Positions 33,076-40,989 of a DNA stretch of 64,000 bases are shown piece after piece. Source of the stretch: Acidobacteriota bacterium. Its GTDB lineage: Bacteria > Acidobacteriota > Blastocatellia > Pyrinomonadales > Pyrinomonadaceae. The first letter of the stretch is position 1, and each line of letters opens with the position of its first letter. The notes below the pieces were generated by a model that saw only the letters and a program-made list of their open reading frames with translations, did not search any database and was not told where the DNA came from. The position numbers and the translations under genes are program-made. The stretch is from the NCBI GenBank assembly GCA_016715115.1, contig JADKBM010000016.1, positions 868,001-932,000 of the forward strand, given 5' to 3'.

Positions 33076-34380
33076 TCAAACCATCGCAAAACCGTGATCG
33101 AGCGCAGCGATCAATTCGTCGACATTGTCCTTCGTCGAATTGAGCATCATTCCCGTGCGGATGACGTTGCCGTAGAGACCGCCTTTGCCGATCAGGACGC
33201 CGCGGCGCTTGGTTTCTTCGAAGACCGTGAGCACGGCCTGCGAATTCGGTTCTTTCGTTTGCCGATCGACGACGAGTTCGATTCCCTGCATCAATCCCTT
33301 GCCGCGGATGTCGCCGATGACCTGGTATTTTTCCTTCAGCTCGTGCAGCCGTTCGCTGAGATAGTCGCCGACGACACGGCAATTCGTTCGCAGATCCTCG
33401 TCCTCGATCAATTTCACGATCGCCAGCCCGGCGGCCATCGAAACGGGATTTCCGCCGAAGGTTGCAAACGTCAATCCCGGAAACTTGTCGGCGATCTCGG
33501 GCGTCGCGATCGTCCAGCCGATAGGGACGCCGTTGCCCATTCCTTTGGCCGACGTGATGATGTCGGGTTCGACGCCCCAATGCTCGATCCCGAACCATTT
33601 GTCGCCGGTTCGGCCCCAGGCGGTCTGGACCTCGTCCGCAATGCAGACGCCGCCGTGCTCGCGCGCGATGCCGTAGGCGATCTCGAAATACTCTTTCGGC
33701 GGCGTGATGAATCCGCCGACGCCGAGTATCGGTTCGGCCATAAACGCCGCGATCTCGCCGGTCGTCGTCGTTTGGATCAGTTCCTTGATGTCCCTGGCGC
33801 AGGCGACGTCGCACGACGGATATTCGAGTTTGAACGGGCAGCGATAGCAGTAAGGCGCGTGGGCGTGGACAACGCCGGCGACCTGCGCCGGAAGCGGACG
33901 CCACGTCGAATGTCCGACGTGCGACAGCGCCGTCGCGCTGCGGCCCGAATAGCTGTGACGCAAAACGACGATCTCGTGCCGGCCGGTCGCGACCTTGGCG
34001 GCGAAAACGGCGGTATCGTCGGCCTCGGTCCCGCTCGACGTGAAGAACGATTTCTTAAGATTTCCGGGGGTGATCTCGGCGAGTTTTTCCGCCAGATTCG
34101 ATTGGTTTTCGTGGGCGTAGAGAGTCGAAGTATGCTGAAGTTTTTTCGTCTGTTCGATAATCGCTTCATTGACCTTCGGATTCGCGTGACCGACGCTGAC
34201 GGTCAGCACGCCGCCGAAACAGTCGAGATAGCGGTTGCCGTCGCTGTCCCAGACGTGCTCGCCCTCGCCGCGGACGAGTTCGACGGGTTCCTGGTAATAG
34301 TTCGCAACGGCCGGAAACAGGAATTCTTTATGCTTGCGGACGGCTTCTGAGACGGTTGATTTTTTTTCGGTCGGATTCAT
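33076..34380 (-). CDS. Class III PLP-dependent aminotransferase
   Basis: 434 residues, fold type I aminotransferase of the acetylornithine/4-aminobutyrate/AGXT2 group. Visible motifs: LDCFGGVLTVSVGHANPKV, SSGTEADDTAVFAAK, AEPILGVGGFITPP, CIADEVQTAWGRTG and the PLP lysine in IITSAKGMGNGVPIG. PYCYRCPFKLEYPSC and the AGXT2-like layout suggest an alanine-glyoxylate or omega-amino acid:2-oxoacid transaminase; the exact substrates cannot be read from sequence. ATG 34380 is used; an upstream TTG (34392) would add four residues. It lies 120 nt upstream of the lipase gene on the same strand with no obvious functional link. Confidence 0.9.
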   Translation of the reverse strand: MNPTEKKSTVSEAVRKHKEFLFPAVANYYQEPVELVRGEGEHVWDSDGNRYLDCFGGVLTVSVGHANPKVNEAIIEQTKKLQHTSTLYAHENQSNLAEKLAEITPGNLKKSFFTSSGTEADDTAVFAAKVATGRHEIVVLRHSYSGRSATALSHVGHSTWRPLPAQVAGVVHAHAPYCYRCPFKLEYPSCDVACARDIKELIQTTTTGEIAAFMAEPILGVGGFITPPKEYFEIAYGIAREHGGVCIADEVQTAWGRTGDKWFGIEHWGVEPDIITSAKGMGNGVPIGWTIATPEIADKFPGLTFATFGGNPVSMAAGLAIVKLIEDEDLRTNCRVVGDYLSERLHELKEKYQVIGDIRGKGLMQGIELVVDRQTKEPNSQAVLTVFEETKRRGVLIGKGGLYGNVIRTGMMLNSTKDNVDELIAALDHGFAMV

Positions 34381-34465
34381 AAGATTTTTCAAAAACGGGG
34401 AATGCTTTAGGTGCGTCGAATATAGATGAAATGCCGCGAGAATGCAACAAAAAGCATCGCGGTGA

Positions 34466-35310
34466 TCGCCACGAATCGCACGAATTTCACGAACGCGTTC
34501 GAGCGATCAAAACCTGAAAGACCGTTCACGGTCAGCCGGGGGCGTTGTCGCACAACATCCAACCGGAATTAGTGAAATTCGTGCCATTCGCGGCAAGAAA
34601 GCCGTCGCGATCGCCACGAATCGCACGAATTTCACGAACGCGTTCGAGCGATCAAAACCAGAAAGACCGTTCACGGTCAGCCGGGGCGTTATCGCACGAC
34701 ATCCAACCGGAATTCGTGAAATTCGTGCCATTCGTGGCAAGAAAGTCGTCGCGATCGCCACGAACGGCACGAATTTCACGAACGCGTTCGAGCGATCAAA
34801 ACCAGAAAGACCGTTCACGGTCAGCCGGGGCGTTGTTGCGCAACATCCAACCGGAATTCGTGAAATTCGCGGCAAGAAAGTCGTCGCGATCGTCACGAAC
34901 GGCACGAATTTCACGAACGCGTTCGAGCGATCAAAACCAGAAAGACCGTTCACGGTCAGCCGTGGCGTTGTTGCGCATCATCCGCCCGGAATTAGTGAAA
35001 TTCGTGCCATTCGTGGCAAGAAAGTCGTCGCGATCGCCGCGAATCGCACGAATTTTACGAACGCGTTCGAGCGATCAAAACCAGAAAGACCGTTCACGGT
35101 CAGCCGGGGCGTTTTCGCACAACATCCAACCGGAATTAGTGAAATTCGTGCCATTCGTGGCAAGAAAGTCGTCGCGATCGCCACGAACGGCACGAATTTC
35201 ACGAACGCGTTCGAGCGATCAAAACCAGAAAGACCGTTCACGGTCAGCCGGGGCGTTGTTGCGCAACATCCAACCGGAATTCGTGAAATTCGTGCCATTC
35301 GTGGCAATGA
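34466..35310. repeat. Tandem array of six ~144-bp units with internal hairpins
   Basis: GACCGTTCACGGTC marks each unit, with unit starts at about 34520, 34665, 34809, 34944, 35088 and 35232, giving a 144-bp period (one unit is about 9 bp short). Each unit has a near-perfect inverted repeat: TTCGTGAAATTCGTGCCATT and, about 20 nt after the arm ends, its partner GGCACGAATTTCACGAA. Since 144 is divisible by three, long spurious ORFs run through it. It fills most of the 1.1-kb gap between the aminotransferase and tRNA-Thr, and no gene is seen. Confidence 0.93.
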
Positions 35311-35424
35311 ACGCCCGGCCGTCGCGCTCGGTGATCCGGAATCAGACGGATTCCACGGTTGGAGGCAGAAATGAAACCCACGCAGACACGCCGCGAATTC
35401 TCTCTATTTAACTCACGCCCGGAT

Positions 35425-35454
35425 TTGCCTTGGGGCCAACGTTTTTGATATAAA
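35425..35454 (+). promoter_or_regulatory. Putative promoter of tRNA-Thr
   Basis: TTGCCT (35425-35430), an 18-bp spacer and TATAAA (35449-35454), about 35 nt upstream of the mature tRNA. Confidence 0.55.
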
Positions 35455-35489
35455 GTCTATTCGCCTTTCATCGGGCGTTTCAAAGATCA

Positions 35490-35565
35490 GCCACCCTAGC
35501 TCAGTTGGTAGAGCATTCGATTCGTAATCGAAAGGTCGTCGGTTCAAATCCGACGGGTGGCTCCA
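35490..35565 (+). tRNA. tRNA-Thr (anticodon CGT)
   Basis: 76 nt. The acceptor GCCACCC pairs with GGGTGGC. The D-arm is AGCTCAGTTGGTAGAGC and the anticodon loop TTCGTAA gives anticodon CGT. The T-arm contains GGTTCAAATCC, and CCA is encoded at 35563-35565. A weak hairpin (ACGGGC...GCCCGT, 35582-35606) followed by TTT may terminate it. The DNA after it is compositionally different, but no duplicate tRNA end or integrase is seen. Confidence 0.95.
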
Positions 35566-35581
35566 TTAGAATCAGGAACTT

Positions 35582-35610
35582 ACGGGCACCGACATTCGGC
35601 GCCCGTTTCT
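35582..35610 (+). terminator. Weak hairpin terminator after tRNA-Thr
   Basis: ACGGGCACC and GGCGCCCGT pair with one A-C mismatch around a 7-nt loop, followed by only three T. The gap to the next gene (35611-35810) shows nothing else. Confidence 0.45.
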
Positions 35611-35810
35611 CGTCAGGACTCAAATTGGGACTTGAGCGATCGTTTATCGTTGATTGGCTGGCTGATCTGATGGCGTTTAGAGCCTTGATCTTTATGGACG
35701 AGCCCAGCCGGACGCAGTAGAATCTGCCGGATAATCTATTTGTTGTCATCAGGCAAGAAAGCCATAACGGTTCCTTTTCCCCAGACACGCCTACGTTTCA
35801 AAATTCAGCG

Positions 35811-36173
35811 TTATTGAACCGTGCAATTATCAAGAACAAAAGCCGACCTGGAAGAATCTTTATCCGAAGGGGCTTGGGCAGCTAGAACGCCTTTCACCTT
35901 GATTTTTTTGTTCTCGATTGACTTATACTTTTCGTATAGTGCATTCGCGCCTGAATTCAAATTGCATAGCCCGAAGCCCAGGCTTGAACCGTTAAATGCG
36001 GCTTGTATCAAAAATGAACCCGCATCGTTGTCATCATTTAAGTTGACAGAAGCTAAGTCACCTTCGACGATAATTGTTTTGCCGGCTAAACGGGTATTCA
36101 TCAAATCGGGATAATTACGATATGCCTTGGCTATTTCGGTGGCAAAGATGAATCCAACGGAGAATAGAATCAA
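35811..36173 (-). CDS. Small exported OB-fold (tRNA_anti-like) protein
   Basis: 120 residues. A hydrophobic N-terminus (ILFSVGFIFATEIA) suggests an anchor or signal peptide. The rest resembles the tRNA_anti-like OB-fold family: GKTIIVEGDLASVN, then FGLCNLNSGANALYEKYKSI, KKIKVKGVLAAQAP and a final VLDNCTV. The two cysteines at the ends of the fold are typical of this exported family; no substrate is known. It starts with TTG at 36173, overlapping the stop of the preceding gene by 4 nt (TTGA), so translational coupling is likely. Codon and base use are more AT-rich than in most of the window. Confidence 0.65.
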   Translation of the reverse strand: MILFSVGFIFATEIAKAYRNYPDLMNTRLAGKTIIVEGDLASVNLNDDNDAGSFLIQAAFNGSSLGFGLCNLNSGANALYEKYKSIENKKIKVKGVLAAQAPSDKDSSRSAFVLDNCTVQ

Positions 36174-36925
36174 AACCGAAGAAAAATATGCTTCAGCAAC
36201 TTGTTGTATTTATTGAGACTTTGTTTGGCAATATTCACAAACTCTAACGGCTCTAACTGATTTTCGCTAATAAAATGTTTGATTTTCGGTTCGATGAAAT
36301 GATGAAAAAGAACTCCCTCTTTCTTGGTGAGAAGAGAATCAACCAAATTCAACCAAATGTACGCGACGATCAAGGACAGCACCGACACGCCGATAAGGGA
36401 AACAAATTTCGTTGTGGTGTCCGGCAACAATAAATAAGCGATTGCCGTTCCGGTTAAAGCCGCAACTGGGATAAAAAAACAACCCAAACGCAGATGTTCG
36501 TGAAAACCGGGAATCACGCGGTCAAAATCCTTTTCCAAATCGTGGAGGAAAATTGAAGCGTGTTCTTCCAAAGTTTTGCGGCTCAAATGAACTCCGCAAA
36601 ACCGGCAACGGGAAATTCCTTTAGATAAAACCGCGCCGCAATTCGGACAATTATTCGGCCGTTGTTGCGCCTGCTCCGAATCCTCATTGACGACATTTTC
36701 CATCGTCTCGTTTTTGACGGGACTTTGTTCCGGTTTTTGAGCCAACGACTTGCCGTTATTATCGTTAGACTCGCTTTCGGCTTCCATCCAAGAATTCAGC
36801 GAAACCAACTCGTGTTCTTGAACTTCACGTCCGAGTTTGTCACTTAACTCCCGTGTTCGTAAATACTTGGCAATACCGGCGAGAATAACGCCGACAAATA
36901 TGATGATGAATATTGTTGGTCCCAT
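36170..36925 (-). CDS. Zinc-ribbon membrane protein
   Basis: 251 residues. An N-terminal transmembrane helix (about 3-21, IFIIIFVGVILAGIAKYL) leads to an acidic linker, then a zinc ribbon at about 92-112 (CPNCGAVLSKGISRCRFCG). Two adjacent hydrophobic segments (about 148-170 and 173-196, LGCFFIPVAALTGTAIAYLL and VSLIGVSVLSLIVAYIW) precede a basic tail. I do not recognise a specific family beyond zinc-ribbon proteins. It overlaps the OB-fold gene by 4 nt. Both are AT-rich relative to their surroundings and lie just after tRNA-Thr, which fits acquired DNA. Confidence 0.6.
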   Translation of the reverse strand: MGPTIFIIIFVGVILAGIAKYLRTRELSDKLGREVQEHELVSLNSWMEAESESNDNNGKSLAQKPEQSPVKNETMENVVNEDSEQAQQRPNNCPNCGAVLSKGISRCRFCGVHLSRKTLEEHASIFLHDLEKDFDRVIPGFHEHLRLGCFFIPVAALTGTAIAYLLLPDTTTKFVSLIGVSVLSLIVAYIWLNLVDSLLTKKEGVLFHHFIEPKIKHFISENQLEPLEFVNIAKQSLNKYNKLLKHIFLRF

Positions 36926-37232
36926 ACTTAAGCTCAGTTGCGAATTAGTGTTAAACGTCTCAAATTTAAGTGCGATAAATGTTGAAAAAGTGGCTCAAAA
37001 TTCATTTTCGTTGCCGCTACGAAGTCTCCACTTGGTGGGAAGGCGATTTCCCCCGTCAGGATGAACCACGCCGAACCGTGCGAGATCAACGTTCAAACTG
37101 CTGTCCCGGCCGTGACGCCGTAGTCTTTGCGATTGGAGATTATCCAGCTTAAAATTTTGAGTTAGAATTAAGGTCGATCTTAGCTCCCCTTATTCTTGAT
37201 ATGGAGCGGTTGACGATTTGACTCTGGAGAAT

Positions 37233-37793
37233 ATGAAAGACAAACAGATGTCATCACCGGATCGCGAAGAATTACTCAGCGTATTACAGAAGCGATTTGC
37301 GGAAAATATGAACCGCCATCAGGGTCTTGAATGGGACGATGTGCGGGCAAAACTCGAAGCGAACGGTGAAAAACTTAGATCGCTCAGTGAAATGGAAAGA
37401 ACCGGCGGCGAGCCGGACGTTGTCGGGTTCGATGAGTCGACCGGCGAGTTCATATTTTTCGACTGCTCGGCCGAAAGCCCGAAGGGCCGGCGAAGCGTTT
37501 GCTACGACCGCGACGCCTGGGAGTCCAGGAAGGAACATAAGCCGGAAAACAATGGGATCGGAATGGCGACGGAAATGGGGATTGAGATCCTGACCGAGGC
37601 CGAATACCGTCAGCTACAAGAACTCGGCCAATTCGATTTGAAGACGTCGAGTTGGATCAGCACGCCTCCCGACATCAGAAACCTCGGCGGCGCGCTCTTT
37701 TGCGACCGCCGCTTCGGGCACGTCTTCGTCTATCACAACGGCGCAGAATCTTACTACGCCGCCCGAGGGTTCCGCGGTTCGCTAAGAGTTTGA
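37233..37793 (+). CDS. DUF4256 family protein
   Basis: 186 residues, matching DUF4256 along its full length: FAENMNRHQGLEWDDVRAKL, SEMERTGGEPDVVGFDE, FFDCSAESPKGRRSVCYDR, EHKPENNGIGMATEMGIEIL and VYHNGAESYYAARGFRGSLR. The family is widespread in bacteria and its function is unknown. ATG 37233 has a CTGGAGA Shine-Dalgarno; an in-frame TTG at 37218 is less likely. It stands alone, with nothing recognisable in the 290 nt upstream. Confidence 0.92.
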   Translation: MKDKQMSSPDREELLSVLQKRFAENMNRHQGLEWDDVRAKLEANGEKLRSLSEMERTGGEPDVVGFDESTGEFIFFDCSAESPKGRRSVCYDRDAWESRKEHKPENNGIGMATEMGIEILTEAEYRQLQELGQFDLKTSSWISTPPDIRNLGGALFCDRRFGHVFVYHNGAESYYAARGFRGSLRV

Positions 37794-37875
37794 GCTCCCG
37801 GGCAATTTCCTAATGAGACGGGATTGATTTTGTCCGCAAATGCGTTTGGACAGGCTTCAATCGTGCCAATTCCCG

Positions 37876-38196
37876 ACTCCGCGGCTTGCCGCCCGGATGT
37901 GGCGGAAAGGCTGTGGAGACCGTCTCAAAAGTCCCTAGGGTCGCCGAAGGTGACGGACACCATAGCGCAGAATCGCGAGGTGAGGATCGGAATTCGACTT
38001 CCGTCTCCGAAGGAGACGAACATAAATCGATGATTGTTGGTCACTTACAGCGACCAAGACGGGAATGCAACGTCACGTAGGGTTTCGCTTCGCTTCACCC
38101 TACGCTATGTTCTTTGTCTCCTTCGGAGACTCAATTCGGTGACTTTTGAGACATCCTCCTGAGCCTTTCCGCACATCCGGGCGGCGAGCCGCTGAC
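37876..38196. mobile_element. ~320-bp MITE-like element with ~60-bp terminal inverted repeats
   Basis: The left arm (37876-37937; GGCTTGCCGCCCGGATGTGG, then GTCTCAAAAGTC) is mirrored at 38139-38196 (GACTTTTGAGAC, then CCGCACATCCGGGCGGCGAG). The interior holds smaller hairpins: GTCTCC/GGAGAC twice, and CGTAGGGT/ACCCTACG at 38076-38104. There is no transposase ORF. This occupies the 490-nt gap between DUF4256 and the next gene. Confidence 0.75.
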
Positions 38197-38280
38197 GATT
38201 CCGGCCGAAAATAGATCCAGATCCACCACCTAAAACGATGAGCGTCACGTGAATCTCATTCTAAATTTCCGCCGAACGGA

Positions 38281-39435
38281 TCAAAACGGTTCGCTTTCAA
38301 AAACCCTGGTCGTCCGGTATTTCTTTTCGAACTCGATGTTGAATTGCTCAAACTGCCGGCGGTCCTCTTCCCATTCATCACGGGTCGCGAAAAATGAAAA
38401 TTCGAAACGCTCTTCCATATTGCAGCCGTCGAGGTGCCAGAACATCGGCGTGTCGAACTCGGCGGCCATCATCCGGCAGATCTCGCAATCGTCGTCGATG
38501 ATGTATTCGAGCGGCGAGGCGGTGAGGTTGATCCGTCGGCGCTCGGATTCGATGATCTCGGCGGGCACGCGGTCCGACAGTTCCGGTTGGCCGCGCCTGA
38601 GCCAGTCGGCGGCGAATTCCCGCAACGTCCCGACATCGGCCTTTTCGTCGGAGATCGCCGCTACAGCCAAGTCGCGGACGAAGTCGTAATAGACGACGAT
38701 CTCGTTCGTCCCGAAACCGGCAAACTTGAACGCGTCCGAGTCGATCGAAAGCGGCGGCGGGCATTCCTTCGTAAATGACCATTGAAGCGCCCGCGACTGC
38801 AGATCGTGCTCGATGAAGTCGCGCCGCTCAAGCAGAAGCTCGCGCGGCGTCCGGCCGTCGAGATCGGTGCGCGGCGTCATCAGCCATTTGGCGTGAATGT
38901 CGGCGAGCAGATCCTCGTCGTCGTTGGCGCGATTGAGTTCGGACTCGGCGATCAGAAACTCGAACAGCGGATCGCCGTACAGAACGCTCCGCGCGTCGAG
39001 TTTTTGCCGCGCGCATCGTTCGCGACGCCGATCCGCAGCGCGACCCTCATATTCGGGCAGGCCGCGAATGAAGTCCCATTCGTCGGAGAGTTTGTACCGC
39101 AAAGGAAAACGTTCGCCGTTTTCATCCATCCGAATGCTGATCGTTCCTTCGGTTCCGGGATATGAATAGGTCGACTCGCAGGCGATCAGACGCGCGGCGA
39201 GATCGATGACGAGAATTCCGGCGTCGTAGGGTTCCGGATCGAATCCCTCGTAGAACCAGCCGAACGGGTTGTAGTCCGGGTCTTGTCCGCTGAAACGCTG
39301 GAACGCTTCTTCGAGCTCGGCGATGGTTTCAGGTTCAGCCGCGAGTGTTGCGACCAGTTCGTCGCCGAACGATCCGTGGGCGTAGCCGCTGATGGTGCGT
39401 GAGTTGTCAATGATGTTGATGGTGATTTCGCTCAT
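38281..39435 (-). CDS. Acidic protein of unknown function
   Basis: 384 residues, strongly acidic, with no signal peptide or membrane segment. I do not recognise the family. Visible features are a DPDYNPFGWFYEGFDPEPYD segment near 52-72, a central charged helical part (about 130-210) and a C-terminal IDDDCEICRMMAAEFDTPMF followed by WHLDGCNMEERFEFSFFATR. A CxxC...C arrangement with neighbouring His might bind a metal; this is conjecture. Codon use matches neighbouring chromosomal genes, so it is probably a real protein. It is monocistronic, with an inverted-repeat element after its stop. Confidence 0.6.
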   Translation of the reverse strand: MSEITINIIDNSRTISGYAHGSFGDELVATLAAEPETIAELEEAFQRFSGQDPDYNPFGWFYEGFDPEPYDAGILVIDLAARLIACESTYSYPGTEGTISIRMDENGERFPLRYKLSDEWDFIRGLPEYEGRAADRRRERCARQKLDARSVLYGDPLFEFLIAESELNRANDDEDLLADIHAKWLMTPRTDLDGRTPRELLLERRDFIEHDLQSRALQWSFTKECPPPLSIDSDAFKFAGFGTNEIVVYYDFVRDLAVAAISDEKADVGTLREFAADWLRRGQPELSDRVPAEIIESERRRINLTASPLEYIIDDDCEICRMMAAEFDTPMFWHLDGCNMEERFEFSFFATRDEWEEDRRQFEQFNIEFEKKYRTTRVFESEPF

Positions 39436-39727
39436 ATGTTTAGAGGCGGAGCAAGACGCGAAGTCTTTCCGTTGGTTAGATTTAAGTTACTTTCGCTGTT
39501 TGAAGCGAGGGTCAAGTGCCTGAGTGTTTTGATCGAATCGCAAGGTTTGAAACGATCGTTAATCTACGTTGAGTGAGAATTTTGTACCACAAAACCGAAA
39601 TGACTGGCAAGATTTTTTTTCACAAATTTTTTTTCACAGATTTTATGTGTTTGTCAGAATCATTCAGATACAGTTGTCGATTACTCCGGTTTTCGACGCG
39701 ATCGGAGCGGATCAGAAAACACTTGTC

Positions 39728-39766
39728 ATTCACACCGTGAATGGATATCATTCATAGCGTGAATAG
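39728..39766 (+). promoter_or_regulatory. Tandem palindrome overlapping the start of the AAA/DUF4143 gene
   Basis: CATTCACACCGTGAATG (39729-39745) and CATTCATAGCGTGAATAG (about 39750-39767) are two near-identical inverted-repeat sites about 21 bp apart, two helical turns. They cover the ATG at 39741 and an alternative GTG at 39759, a layout that would suit autorepression. The regulator is unknown. Confidence 0.5.
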
Positions 39767-40979
39767 ATTTACATTACCGCGGATTCTCCGTGCCGCACTG
39801 CAAAATCGATTGGACATAATGCCCGCCGTGGTTGTCACAGGTGCGCGGCAGACCGGCAAAAGCACATTGGCGAGGGAATTGTTATCAAACGATCGAAGGT
39901 ACTATACGTTCGATGACCTCGATGTGCGTGACGCTGCGCGCCGCGATCCAACTCTTTTGACCGGCGGATCGCGGCCCATCACTCTTGACGAAGTTCAGCG
40001 CGAACCCGGAATTATGGTCGCGATCAAACGCGCAATTGACGAAGATCGTCGACCGGGACGGTTTCTGCTCACCGGATCGGCGAATTTGTTATTGATGGGC
40101 AAAGTTTCCGAATCGCTAGCGGGCCGGGCGAGCTACCTCACGCTCTGGCCGATGACCCGACGCGAACAACTCGGTCTCGGCCAGTGCGGCATTTGGGATG
40201 AATTGGTGACGACTCCTCCCGGTGATTGGATGAGCGTAATCTCAGATCAATCGGCACCATCCGAAAACTGGCAAGATCTCGCATTGCGTGGCGGTTTTCC
40301 AACTCCGGCCATTGAACTCAATTCAGCCGATGCCCGTCGGATTTGGTTCGACGGATACGTTCGCACGTATCTTGAGCGCGATCTACAGGATATTTCGGCG
40401 ATTGAAGCTCTGCCGGATTTCCGGCGCTTGATGCGCGCCGCCTGTCACCGGCTTGGCGCAATGGTCAATCAAACCGAACTGGGACGAGATGTCGCGTTGC
40501 CGCAGGCGACGGTTCACCGCTATCTGAATCTTCTCGAGACGTCATATCTTCTTTTTCGCCTCCCGGCATTCGCGGCAAATCGGACCAAGAGGCTGGTTAA
40601 GTCGCCAAAGCTCTATTGGGGAGACACCGGCATCGCGCTTCATCTGGCGGAACGCGATCCCGGCGGCGAGCACTTTGAGAATCTGGTTTTGAACGATCTT
40701 CTTGCCTGGCGAGATTCGCGGAATGGGCACGCAGACTTATTCTATTGGAGAACGCAGATTGGAGAGGAGGTTGATTTCGTGATCGAAACAAACGGGAAAC
40801 TCCTTCCGATCGAGGTAAAGTCGACCAAACGGCCCGGACTGAGCGACATTGGAAATCTTCGCGTGTTTCGCAGCGAATATCCCGAGAAAACATTGCCGGG
40901 ACTTCTGTTGCACGGAGGAACGACCGTCGAATGGATCGCGCCGGACGTTTTGGCGGCACCTTGGTGGAAAATCATCTGA
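39741..40979 (+). CDS. AAA_14 / DUF4143 ATP-binding protein
   Basis: 412 residues. The N-terminal AAA_14 ATPase has Walker A GARQTGKSTL (about 34-43), Walker B ITLDEVQREP and sensor FLLTGSANLLLM. After a winged-helix-like middle, the C-terminal DUF4143 domain has KSPKLYWGDTGIALHL and nuclease-like FYWRTQIGEEVDFVIETNGKLLPIEVKSTKRP. That last segment shows the E...D...ExK pattern of PD-(D/E)xK folds. Such proteins are common, patchily distributed accessory genes; defence or toxin roles have been suggested but not established. The gene begins inside a pair of palindromic sites. It ends 10 nt from the convergent glpD stop. Confidence 0.88.
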   Translation: MDIIHSVNRFTLPRILRAALQNRLDIMPAVVVTGARQTGKSTLARELLSNDRRYYTFDDLDVRDAARRDPTLLTGGSRPITLDEVQREPGIMVAIKRAIDEDRRPGRFLLTGSANLLLMGKVSESLAGRASYLTLWPMTRREQLGLGQCGIWDELVTTPPGDWMSVISDQSAPSENWQDLALRGGFPTPAIELNSADARRIWFDGYVRTYLERDLQDISAIEALPDFRRLMRAACHRLGAMVNQTELGRDVALPQATVHRYLNLLETSYLLFRLPAFAANRTKRLVKSPKLYWGDTGIALHLAERDPGGEHFENLVLNDLLAWRDSRNGHADLFYWRTQIGEEVDFVIETNGKLLPIEVKSTKRPGLSDIGNLRVFRSEYPEKTLPGLLLHGGTTVEWIAPDVLAAPWWKII

Positions 40980-40989
40980 AGCGGCGCGT

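Noticed and set aside
32957..33904. N-terminal extension of the lipase-like frame into the aminotransferase gene
   Set aside because: The extension overlaps a convincing aminotransferase, is Arg-rich, and a perfect Shine-Dalgarno and signal peptide mark the start at 32956.
34466..35310. Possible CRISPR array
   Set aside because: Units are contiguous, about 144 bp, nearly identical along their whole length, without unique spacers; no cas genes are present.
34545..35411. A 288-codon open frame through the 144-bp tandem array
   Set aside because: It is open only because the repeat period is a multiple of three. The product is a basic low-complexity repeat with no start signal, and other frames are equally open.
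35490..35565. Attachment site at the tRNA-Thr 3' end
   Set aside because: No second copy of the tRNA end and no integrase gene are seen in the window.
37824..38080. Small plus-strand open frames after DUF4256
   Set aside because: They lie inside an inverted-repeat element and resemble no protein; no ribosome-binding site.
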